Both the position numbers and the translations under genes were made by a program. Shown here piece by piece: positions 52,236 through 63,680 of a stretch of DNA of 64,000 nucleotides; positions within the stretch are counted from its first letter, which is position 1, and each line of letters begins with the position of its first letter. Source of the DNA: Odiellus spinosus (Eukaryota; Arthropoda; Arachnida; Opiliones; Phalangiidae); assembly GCA_963920705.1 (NCBI GenBank), contig OY987226.1, positions 27,474,706-27,538,705 on the forward strand, written 5' to 3'. The notes under the pieces are model-generated. The model saw only the letters and a list, made by a program, of their open reading frames with translations. It ran no database searches and had not been told where the DNA came from.

Positions 52236-55200
52236 TCTATACTGGGGAGATTTTTGGATCTATACTTGGGAAATTTGTGGATCTATATTTGGGAAATTTG
52301 TGGATCTATTCTTGGTAAATTTGTGGATCTAAACTTGGGAAATATGTGGATCTATACTTGGGAAATTTGTGGATCTATAATTGAGAAATTTGTGAATCTA
52401 AACTTGGGAAAAATGTAGATCTACACTTGGTAATTTCTTGACATATATTTGGGAAACTTGTGGAACTATACTTGGGAAATTTGTAGATATATATTTGGGA
52501 AATATGTGGATCTATATTTGTAAAATTTGTGGATCTAGACTTTGGAAATTTGTGGATCTATACTTGGGAAATTTGTGGATATATACTTGGGAAATTTGTG
52601 GATCTATACTTGGGAAATCTGTAGATCTATACTTGGGAAATTTGTGGATCTATACTTGGTAATTTCTTGATATTTTTTTGGGAAATTTGTGGATCTATGC
52701 TTGGGAATTTTGTGGATCTATACTTGTAAACTGTAGATCTATACTTGGGACATTTGTGGATCTATACTTGGGAAATTTGTGGATCTATTCTTGGGAAATT
52801 TGTGGATCTATTCTTGGGAAATTTGTGGATCTATACTGGGAAATTTGAGGATCTATACTTGTGAAATTTGTGGAACTATACTTGGGAAATTTGTGGATCT
52901 ATACTTGATAAATTTGTGCATCTATACTTGGGAAATTTGTGGATCTATTCTTGGGAAATCTGTAGATCTATACTTGGGAAATTTGTGGATCTATACTTGG
53001 TAATTTCTTGATATTTTTTTGGGAAATTTGTGGATCTATGCTTGGGAATTTTGTGGATCTATACTAGTAAACTGTAGATCTATACTTGGGACATTTGTGG
53101 ATCTATTCTTGGGAAATTTGTGGATCTATTCTTGGGAAATTTTTGGATCTATACTTCGGAAATTTGTGGATCTATACTTGGTAAATTTGTGCATCTATAC
53201 TTGGGAAATTTGTGGATCTATTCTTGGGAAATCTGTAGATCTATACTTGGGAAATTTGTGGATCTATACTTGGTAATTTCTTGATATTTATTTGGGAAAT
53301 TTGTGGATCTATGCTTGGGAATTTTGTGGATCTATACTTGTAAACTGTAGATCTATACTTGGGACCTTTGTGGATCTATACTTGGGAAATTTGTGGATCC
53401 ATACTTGGGAAATTTGTGGATCTATTCTTGGGAAATTTGTGGATCTATTCTTGGGAAATTTGTGGATCTATTCTTGGGAAATTTGTGGATCTATACTGGG
53501 AAATTTGAGGATCTATACTTGTGAAATTTGTGGAACTATACTTGGAAAATTTGTGGATCTATACTTGTGAAATTGGTGGATCTATACTTGGGAAATCTGT
53601 AGATCTATACTTGTGAAATTGGTGGATCTATACTTGGGAAATCTGTAGATCTATACTTGGGAAATTTGTGGATCTTTTCTTGGAGAATTTTTGGGCCCAG
53701 ACTTGGGAAATTTGTGGATCTATACTTGGGAAATTTGTGGATCTATACTGGGGAGATTTTTGGATCTATACTTGGGAAATTTCTTGACATATATTTGGGA
53801 AACTTGTGGAACTATACTTGGGAAATTTGTAGATATATATTTGGGAAATATGTGATTCTATATTTGTAAAATTTGTGGATCTAGACTTGGGAAATTTGTG
53901 GATCTATAATTTGGAAATTTGTGGATATATACTTGGTAAATTTGTGGATCTATACTTGGTAAATTTGTGGATCTATACTTGGGAAATTTGTGGATCTATA
54001 CTTGGGAAATTTGTAGATCTATACTTGGTAATTTCTTGATATTTATTTGGGAAATTTGTGGATCTATGCTTGCAAATTTTGTGGATCTATACTTGTAAAC
54101 TGTAGATCTATACTTGGGACATTTGTGGATCTATACTTGGGAAATTTGTGAATCCATACTTGGGAAATTTGTGGATCTATACTTGTGAAATTGGTGGATC
54201 TATACTTGGGAAATCTGTAGATCTATACTTGGGAAATTTGTGGATCTTTTCTTGGAGAATTTTTGGACCCAGACTTGGAAATTTGTGGATCTATACTTGG
54301 GAAACTTGTGGATCTATACTGGGGAGATTTTTGGATCTATACTTGGGAAATTTGTGGATCTATACTTGGGAAATTTGTGGATCTATACTTGTGAAATTGG
54401 TGGATCTATACTTGGGAAATCTGTAGATCTATACTTGTGAAATTGGTGGATCTATACTTGGGAAATTTGTGGATCTATACTTGGGAAATTTGTGGATCTA
54501 TACTTGTGAAATTGGTGGATCTATACTTGGGAAATCTGTAGATCTATACTTGTGAAATTGGTGGATCTATACTTGGGAAATTTGTGGATCTATATTTGGG
54601 AAATTTGTGGATCTATTCTTGGGAAATTTGTGGATCTACACTTGGGAAATCTGTAGATCTATACTTGGGAAATTTGTGGATCTATACTTGGTAATTTCTT
54701 GACATTTGGGAAATTTGTGGATCTATGCTTGGGAATTTTGTGGATCTATACTTGTAAACTGTAGATCTATACTTGGGACATTTGTGGATCTATACTTGGG
54801 AAATTTGTGGATCCATACTTGGGAAATTTGTGGATCTATGCTTGGGAAATTTGTGGATCTATTCTTGGTAAATTTGTGAATCTACACTTGGGAAATATGT
54901 GGATCTATACTTGGGAAATTTGTGGATCTACATTTGTAAAATTTGTGGATTTAGACTTGGGAAATTTGTGGATCTATACTTGGGAAATTTGTGGATATAT
55001 ACATGGGAAATTTGTGGATCTATACTTGGGAAATCTGTAGATCTATACTTGGGAAATTTGTGGAACTATACTTGGTAATTTCTTGACATATATTTGGGAA
55101 ATTTGTGGATCTATGCTTGGGAATTTTGTGGATCTATACTTGTAAACTGTAGATCTATACTTGGGACATTTGTGGATCTATACTTGGGAAATCTGTAGAT

Positions 55201-57492
55201 CTAGACTTGGGAAATTTGTGGATCTATACTTGGAAAATTTGTGGATCTATACTTGGCAAATTTGTTCATCTATACCTGGGAAATCCGTAGATCTATACTT
55301 GGGAAACTTGTGGATCTTTTCTTCGAGAATTTTTTGATCTAGACTTGGGAAATTTGTGGATCTATAGTTGGGAAATTTGTGGATCTATATTTGGGAAATT
55401 TGTGGATCTATTCTTGGGAAATTTGTGGATCTACACTTGGGAAATATGTGGATCTATACTTGGAAAATTTGTGGATCTAGACTTGGGAAATTTGTGGATC
55501 TATACTTGGGAAATTTGTGGATATATACTTGGGAAATTAGTGGATCTATACTTCGGAAATATGTGGATCTATACTTGGTAAATTTGTGTGTCTATACTTG
55601 GCAAATTTGTTCATCTATACCTGGGAAATCCGTAGATCTATACTTGGGAAACTTGTGGATCTTTTCTTCGAGAATTTTTGGATCTAGACTTGGGAAATTT
55701 GTGGATCTATATTTGGGAAATTTGTGGATCTATACTGGGGAGATTTTTGGATCTATACTTGGGAAATTTGTGGATCTATGCTTGGGAAATTTGTGGATCT
55801 ATTCTTGGGAAATTTGTGGATCTACACTTGGGAAATATATGGATCTATACTTGGGAAATTTGTGGATCTACATTTGTAAAATTTGTGGATCTAGACTTGG
55901 GAAATTTGTGGATCTATACTTGGGAAATTTGTGGATATATACTTGGGAAATTTGTGGATCTATACTTGGTAAATTTGTGGATCTATACTTGGGAAATTTG
56001 TGGATCTATACTTGGGAAATCTGTAGATCTATACTTGGGAAATTTGTGGATCTATACTTGGTAATTTCTTTTCATTTATTTGGGAAATTTGTGGATCTAT
56101 GCTTGGGAATTTTGTGGATCTGTACTTGTAAACTGTAGATCTATACTTGGGACATTTGTGGATCTATACTTGGGAAATTTGTGGATCCATACTTGGGAAA
56201 GTTGTGGATCTATTCTTGGGAAATTTGTGGATCTATTCTTGGGAAATTTGAGGATCTATATTTGTGAAATTTGTGGATCTATACTTGGGAAATTTGTGGA
56301 TCTATACTGGGTAAATCTGTAGATCTATACATGGGAAATTTGTGGATCTACACTTGGTAATTTCTTGACATTTATTTGGGAAATTTGTGGATCTATACTT
56401 GGGAATTTTGTGGATCTATTCTTGGGAAATTTGTGGATCTATACTGTGAAATTTGAGGATCTATACTTGTGAAATTTGTGGATCTATACTTGGGAAATTT
56501 GTGGATCTATACTTGGGAGATTTGTGGATCTATACTTGGGAAATTTGTGGATATGTACTTGGGAAATTTGTGGATCTATACTTGGCAAATTTGTTCATCT
56601 ATACCTGGGAAATCCGTAGATCTATACTTGGGAAAAATGTAGATCTATACTTGGTAATTTCTTGACATATATTTTGGAAACTTGTGGAACTATACTTGGG
56701 AAATTTGTAGATATATATTTGGGAAATATGTGAATCTATATTTGTAAAATTTGTGGATCTAGACTTTGGAAATTTGTGGATCTATATTTGGGAAATTTTT
56801 GGATCTATTCTTGGGAAATTTGTGGATCTACACTTGGGAAATTTGTGGATCTATATTTGGGAAATTTGTGGATCTATTCTTAGGAAATTTGTGTATCTAC
56901 ACTTGGGAAATATGTGGATCTATACTTGGGAAATTTGTGGATCTATAATTGAGAAATTTGTGAATCTAAACTTGGGAAAAATGTAGATCTATACTTGGTA
57001 ATTTCTTGACATATATTTGGGAAACTTGTGGAACTATACTTGGGAAATATGTGATTCTATATTTGTAAAATTTGTGGATCTAGACTTGGGAAATTTGTGG
57101 ATCTATACTTGGGAAATTTGTGGATATATACTTGGGAAATTTGTGGATCTATACTTCGGAAATTTGTGGATCTATACTTGGGAAATCTGCAGATCTATAC
57201 TTGGGAAATTTGTGGATCTATACTTGGGAAATCTGTGGATCTATACTTGGTAATTTCTTGACATTTATTTGGGAAATTTGTGGATCTATGCTTGGGAATT
57301 TTGTGGATCTATGCTTGGGAATTTTGTGGATCTATACTTGTAAATAGTAGATCTATGCTTGGGAATTTTGTGGATCTATACTTGTAAATAGTAGATCTAT
57401 ACTTGGGAAATTTGTCGATCTATACTTGGTAAATTTGTGGATCTATACTTGGGAAATTTGTGGATCTATACTTGGGAAATTTGTGGATCTAT
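52236..57492 (+). repeat. Zone V 5.3-kb tandem duplication, copy 2
   Basis: Partner of 46869-52125. Differences seen include GGGACCTTTG (about 53365) for GGGACATTTG, TAATTTGGAAATTTG (about 53910) for TAATTGGGAAATTTG, GGATCTGTACTTG (about 56120) for GGATCTATACTTG, and GGGAAAGTTG (about 56195) where copy 1 has GGGAATGTTG. It ends where TATCTGTAAAATTTG monomers of the zone VI type begin. Confidence 0.92.
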
Positions 57493-58439
57493 ATCTGTAA
57501 AATTTGTGGATCTAGACTTGGGAAATTTGTAGATATATACTTGGGAAATTTGTTTATATATACTTGGGAAATTTGTGGATCTATACTTTGGAAATTTGTG
57601 GATCTATACTTGGGAAATTTGTGGATCTATACTTGGTAAATTTGTTGATCTACTCTTGGGAAATTTGTGGATCTACACTGAGGAAATATGTGGATCTATA
57701 CTTGGGAAATTTGTGGATCTATATTTGTAAAATTTGTGGAGCTAGACTTGGGAAATTTGTGGATCTATACTTGGGAAATTTGTAGATATATATTTGGGAA
57801 ATATGTGGATCTATATTTGTAAAATTTGTGGATCTAGACTTGGGAAACTTGTGGATCTATACTTGTAAAATTTGTGGATATATACTTGGGAAATTTGTGG
57901 ATCTATAGTTCGGAAATTTGTGGATCTATACTTGGGAAATTTGTTGATCTACTCTTGGGAAATTTGTGGATCTACACTAAGGAAATATGTGGATCTATAC
58001 TTGGGAAATTTGTGGATCTATATTTGTAAAATTTGTGGATCTAGACTTGGGAAATTTGTGGATATATACTTGGGAAATTTGTGGATATATACTTGGGAAA
58101 TTTGTGGATATATACTTGGGAAATCTGTAGATATATACTTGGGAAATTTGTGGATCTATACTTGGGAAATTTGTGGATCTATACTTGGGAAATCTGTAGA
58201 TCTATACTTGGGAAATTTGTGGATCTATACTTGGGAAATCTGTAGATCTATACTTGGGAAATTTGTGGATCTATACTTGGTAATTTCTTGACATTTATTT
58301 GGGAAATTTGTGGATCTATACTTGGGAATTTTGTGGATCTTTACTTGGGAATTTTGTGGATCTATACTTGTAAACTGTAGCTCTATACTTGGGAAATTTG
58401 TGGAACTATTCTTGGGAAATTTGTGTATCTATACTGGGA

Positions 58440-58760
58440 AATTTGTGGATATATACTTGGAAAATTTATGGATCTATACTTGGCAAACTTGTTCATCTAT
58501 ACCTGGGAAATCCGTAGATCTAGACTTGGGAAATTTGTGGATCTATACTTGGGAAATTTGTGGATCTATACTGGGGAGATTTTTGGATCTATACTTTGGA
58601 AATTTGTGGATCTATTCTTGGGAAATTTGTGGATCTACACTTGCGAAATATGTGGATCTTTAATAGAGAAATTTGTGAATCTAAACTGGGGAAAAATGTA
58701 GATCTATACTTGGTAATTTCTTGACATATATTTGGGAAACTTGTGGAACTATACTTGGGA
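58440..58760 (+). repeat. 321-bp tandem duplication, copy 1
   Basis: Matches 58761-59081 at an offset of 321 bp; I saw no difference inside. The private CTACACTTGCGAAATATG is present in both. The unit holds modules C, D and the start of A. Longer relatives of the unit occur at about 59.55, 61.41 and 62.78 kb, where TTGCGAAATATG reads TTGGGAAATATG. Confidence 0.92.
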
Positions 58761-59081
58761 AATTTGTGGATATATACTTGGAAAATTTATGGATCTATAC
58801 TTGGCAAACTTGTTCATCTATACCTGGGAAATCCGTAGATCTAGACTTGGGAAATTTGTGGATCTATACTTGGGAAATTTGTGGATCTATACTGGGGAGA
58901 TTTTTGGATCTATACTTTGGAAATTTGTGGATCTATTCTTGGGAAATTTGTGGATCTACACTTGCGAAATATGTGGATCTTTAATAGAGAAATTTGTGAA
59001 TCTAAACTGGGGAAAAATGTAGATCTATACTTGGTAATTTCTTGACATATATTTGGGAAACTTGTGGAACTATACTTGGGA
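58761..59081 (+). repeat. 321-bp tandem duplication, copy 2
   Basis: Partner of 58440-58760, immediately adjacent. Identity over the private TTGCGAAATATG variant makes this one of the youngest local events in the window. The copies part at GGGAAATTTTTGG near 59085. Confidence 0.92.
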
Positions 59082-60483
59082 AATTTTTGGATCTATACTT
59101 GGGAAATTGGTGGATCTATACCTGGGAAATCTGTAGATCTATACTTGTGAAATTTGTGGATCTACACTTGGGAAATATGTGGATCTATACTTGGGAAATT
59201 TGTGGATCTATATTTGTAAAATTTGTGGATCTAGACTTGGGAAATTTGTGGATCTATACTTGGGAAATTTGTGGATCTATACTTGGGAAATTTGTGGATC
59301 TATACTTGGGAATTTTGTGGATCTATACTTGTAAACTGTAGATCTATACTTGGGAAATTTGTGGATCTATTCTTGGGAAATTTGTGGATCTATTCTTGGG
59401 AAATTTGTGGATCAATACTGGGAAATTTGAGGATCTATACTTGTGATATTGGTGGATCTATACTTGTGATATTGGTGGATCTATACTTGGGAGATTTGTG
59501 GATCTATACTTGGGAAATTTGTGGATATATACTTGGGAAATTTGTGGATCTATACTTGGAAAATTTATGGATCTATACTTGGCAAACTTGTTCATCTATA
59601 CCTGGGAAATCCGTAGATCTATACTTGGGAAATTTGTGGATCTTTTCTTTGAGAATTTTTGGATCTAGACTTGGGAAATTTGTGGATCTATACTGGGGAG
59701 ATTTTTGGATCTATACTTGGGAAATTTGTGGATCTATTCTTGGGAAATTTGTAAATCTACACTTGGGAAATATGTGGATCTATACTTGGGAAATTTGTGG
59801 ATCTTTAATAGAGAAATTTGTGAATCTAAACTTGGGAAAAATGTAGATCTATACTTGGTAATTTCTTGAAATATATTTGGGAAACTTGTGGAACTATACT
59901 TGGGAAATTTGTAGATATATATTTGGGAAATATGTGGATCTATATTTGTAAAATTTGTGGATCTAGACTTGGGAAATTTGTGGATCTATACTTGGGAAAT
60001 TTGTGGATATATACTTGGGAAATTTGTGGATCTATAGTTCGGAAATTTGTGGATCTATACTTGGTAAATTTGTGGATCTATACTTGGGAAATTTGTGGAT
60101 CTATACTTGGGAAATCTGTAGATCTATACTTGGGAAATGTGTGGATCTATACTTGGGAAATTTGTGGATCTATACTTGGTAATTTCTTGACATTTATTTG
60201 GGAAATTTGTGGATCTATGCCTGGGAATTTTGTGGATCTATACTTGTAAACTGTAGATCTATACTTGGGACATTTGTGGATCTATACTTATGAAATTTGT
60301 GGATCCATACTTTTGAAATTTGTGGATCTATTCTTGGGAAATTTGTGGATCTATTCTTGGGAAATTTGTGGATCTATACTGGGAAATTTGAGGATCTATA
60401 CTTGGGAGATTTGTGGATCTATACTTGGGAAATTTGTGGATCTATACTTGGGAAATTTGTGGATCTATACTTGGGAAATTTGT

Positions 60484-61833
60484 GGATCTATATATGTAAA
60501 ATTTGTGGATCTAGAATTGGGAAATTTGTTGATATACACATGGGAAATTTGTTGATACATACTTGGGAAATTTTTTGATATATACTTGGGAAATTTGTGG
60601 ATCTATACTTGGGAAATTTGTGGTTCTATACTTGGGAAATTTGTGTATCTATACTTGGGAAATTTGTGGATATATACTTGGTAATTTCTTGACATATATT
60701 TGGGAAACTTTTGGAACTATACTTGGGAAATTTTTGGATCTATATCTGTAAAATTTGTGGATCTAGACTTGGGAAATTTGTTGATATACACTTGGGAAAT
60801 TTGTTGATATATACTTGGGAAATTTGTTGATATATACTTGGGAAATTTGTGGATCTACACTGAGGAAATATGTGGATCTATACTTGGGAAATTTGTGGAT
60901 CTATATTTGTAAAATTTGTGGAGCTAGACTTGGGAAATTTGTGGATCTATACTTGGGAAATTTGTAGATATATATTTGGGAAATATGTGGATCTATATTT
61001 GTAAAATTTGTGGATCTAGACTTGGGAAATTTGTGGATATATACTTGGGAAATTTGTGGATATATACTTGGGAAATTTGTGGATCTATACTTGGGAAATC
61101 TGTAGATCTATACTTGGGAAATTTGTGGATCTATACTTGGTAATTTCTTGACATTTATTTGGGAATTTTGTGGATCTATACTTGGGAATTTTGTGGTTCT
61201 TTACTTGGGAATTTTGTGGATCTATACTTGTAAACTGTAGCTCTATACTTGGGACATTTGTGGATCTATACTTGGGAAATTTGTGGAACTATTCTTGGGA
61301 AATTTGTGGATCTATACTGGGAAATTTGAGGATCTATACTTGTGATATTGGTGGACCTATATTTGGGAAATTTGTGGATCTATACTTGGGAAATTTGTGG
61401 ATATATACTTGGAAAATTTATGGATCTATACTTGGCAAACTTGTTCATCTATACCTGGGAAATCCGTAGATCTATACTTGGGAAATTTGTGGATCTTTTC
61501 TTTGAGAATTTTTGGATCTAGACTTGGGAAATTTGTGGATCTATACTGGGGAGATTTTTGGATCTATACTTTGGAAATTTGTGGATCTATTCTTGGGAAA
61601 TTTGTGGATCTACACTTGGGAAATATGTGGATCTTTAATAGAGAAATTTGTGAATCTAAACTGGGGAAAAATGTAGATCTATACTTGGTAATTTCTTGAC
61701 ATATATTTGGGAAACTTGTGGAACTATACTTGGGAAATTTGTGAATCTATACTTGGAAATTTGTGGATCTATACTTGGGAAATTTGTGGATCTATACTTG
61801 GGAAATTTGTGGATCTATACTTGGGAAATTTGT
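60484..61833 (+). repeat. Zone VI 1.35-1.40-kb HOR, copy 1
   Basis: Begins at GGATCTATATATGTAAAA followed by CTAGAATTGGG, TTGATATACACATGGG and TTGATACATACTTGGG. The same start recurs at 61834 and 63233. This copy has ATACTTGGTAATTTC before its module A at 60688; the later two have ATACGTGGTAATTTC. Confidence 0.88.
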
Positions 61834-63232
61834 GGATCTATATATGTAAAATTTGTGGATCTAGAATTGGGAAATTTGTTGATATACACATGGGAAATTT
61901 GTTGATACATACTTGGGAAATTTTTTGATCTATACTTGGGAAATTTGTGGATCTATACTTGGGAAATTTGTGTATCTATACTTGGGAAATTTGTGGATAT
62001 ATACGTGGTAATTTCTTGACATATATTTGGGAAACTTTTGGAACTATACTTGGGAAATTTGTGGATCTATATCTGTAAAGTTTGTGGATCTAGACTTGGG
62101 AAATTTGTTGATATACACTTGGGAAATTTGTTGATATATACTTGGGAAATTTGTTGATATATACTTGGGAAATTTGTTGATATATACTTGGGAAATTTGT
62201 TGATATATACTTGGGAAATTTGTGGATCTACACTGAGGAAATATGTGGATCTATACTTGGGAAATTTGTGGATCTATATTTGTAAAATTTGTGGAGCTAG
62301 ACTTGGGAAATTTGTGGATCTATACTTGGGAAATTTGTAGATATATATTTGGGAAATATGTGGATCTATATTTGTAAAATTTGTGGATCTAGACTTGGGA
62401 AATTTGTGGATCTAGACTTGGGAAATTTGTGGATATATACTTGGGAAATTTGTGGATCTATACTTGGGAAATCTGTAGATCTATACTTGGGAAATTTGTG
62501 GATCTATACTTGGTAATTTCTTGACATTTATTTGGGAATTTTGTGGATCTATACTTGGGAATTTTGTGGATCTTTACTTGGGAATTTTGTGGCTCTATAC
62601 TTGGGACATTTGTGGATCTATACTTGGGACATTTGTGGATCTATACTTGGGAAATTTGTGGAACTATTCTTGGGAAATTTGTGGATCTATACTGGGAAAT
62701 TTGAGGATTTATACTTGTGATATTGGTGGACCTATATTTGGGAAATTTGTGGATCTATACTTGGGAAATTTGTGGATATATACTTGGAAAATTTATGGAT
62801 CTATACTTGGCAAACTTGTTCATCTATACCTGGGAAATCCGTAGATCTATACTTGGGAAATTTGTGGATCTTTTCTTTGAGAATTTTTGGATCTAGACTT
62901 GGGAAATTTGTGGATCTATACTTGGGAAATTTGTGGATCTATACTGGGGAGATTTTTGGATCTATACTTTGGAAATTTGTGGATCTATTCTTGGGAAATT
63001 TGTGGATCTACACTTGGGAAATATGTGGATCTTTAATAGAGAAATTTGTGAATCTAAACTGGGGAAAAATGTAGATCTATACTTGGTAATTTCTTGACAT
63101 ATATTTGGGAAACTTGTGGAACTATACTTGGGAAATTTGTGGATCTATACTTGGGAAATTTGTGGATCTATACTTGGGAAATTTGTGGATCTATACTTGG
63201 GAAATTTGTGGATCTATACTTGGGAAATTTGT
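61834..63232 (+). repeat. Zone VI 1.35-1.40-kb HOR, copy 2
   Basis: 1,399 bp to the next start. It has five consecutive TTGTTGATATATAC/ACAC monomers (about 62105-62215), against three in copy 1 and three in copy 3. Its module B region lacks the TTGTAAACTGTAG monomer that copy 1 has near 61230. Confidence 0.88.
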
Positions 63233-63680
63233 GGATCTATATATGTAAAATTTGTGGATCTAGAATTGGGAAATTTGTTGATATACACATGGGAAATTTG
63301 TTGATACATACTTGGGAAATTTTTTGATATATACTTGGGAAATTTGTGGATCTATACTTGGGAAATTTGTGGATCTATACTTGGGAAATTTGTGTATCTA
63401 TACTTGGGAAATTTGTGGATATATACGTGGTAATTTCTTGACATATATTTGGGAAACTTTTGGAACTATACTTGGGAAATTTGTGGATCTATATCTGTAA
63501 AATTTGTGGATCTAGACTTGGGAAATTTGTTGATATACACTTGGGAAATTTGTTGATATATACTTGGAAAATTTGTTGATATATACTTGGGAAATTTGTG
63601 GATCTACACTGAGGAAATATGTGGATCTATACTTGGGAAATTTGTGGATCTATATTTGTAAAATTTGTGGATCTAGACTT
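63233..63680 (+). repeat. Zone VI 1.35-1.40-kb HOR, copy 3 (partial)
   Basis: Follows copy 2 up to the CTACACTGAGGAAATATG block near 63605; after 63680 the monomer order no longer follows copies 1 and 2. The last 320 bases of the window (63681-64000) are satellite with mixed markers, including a 22-bp CTTGGAAATTTG monomer at about 63748. Confidence 0.82.
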
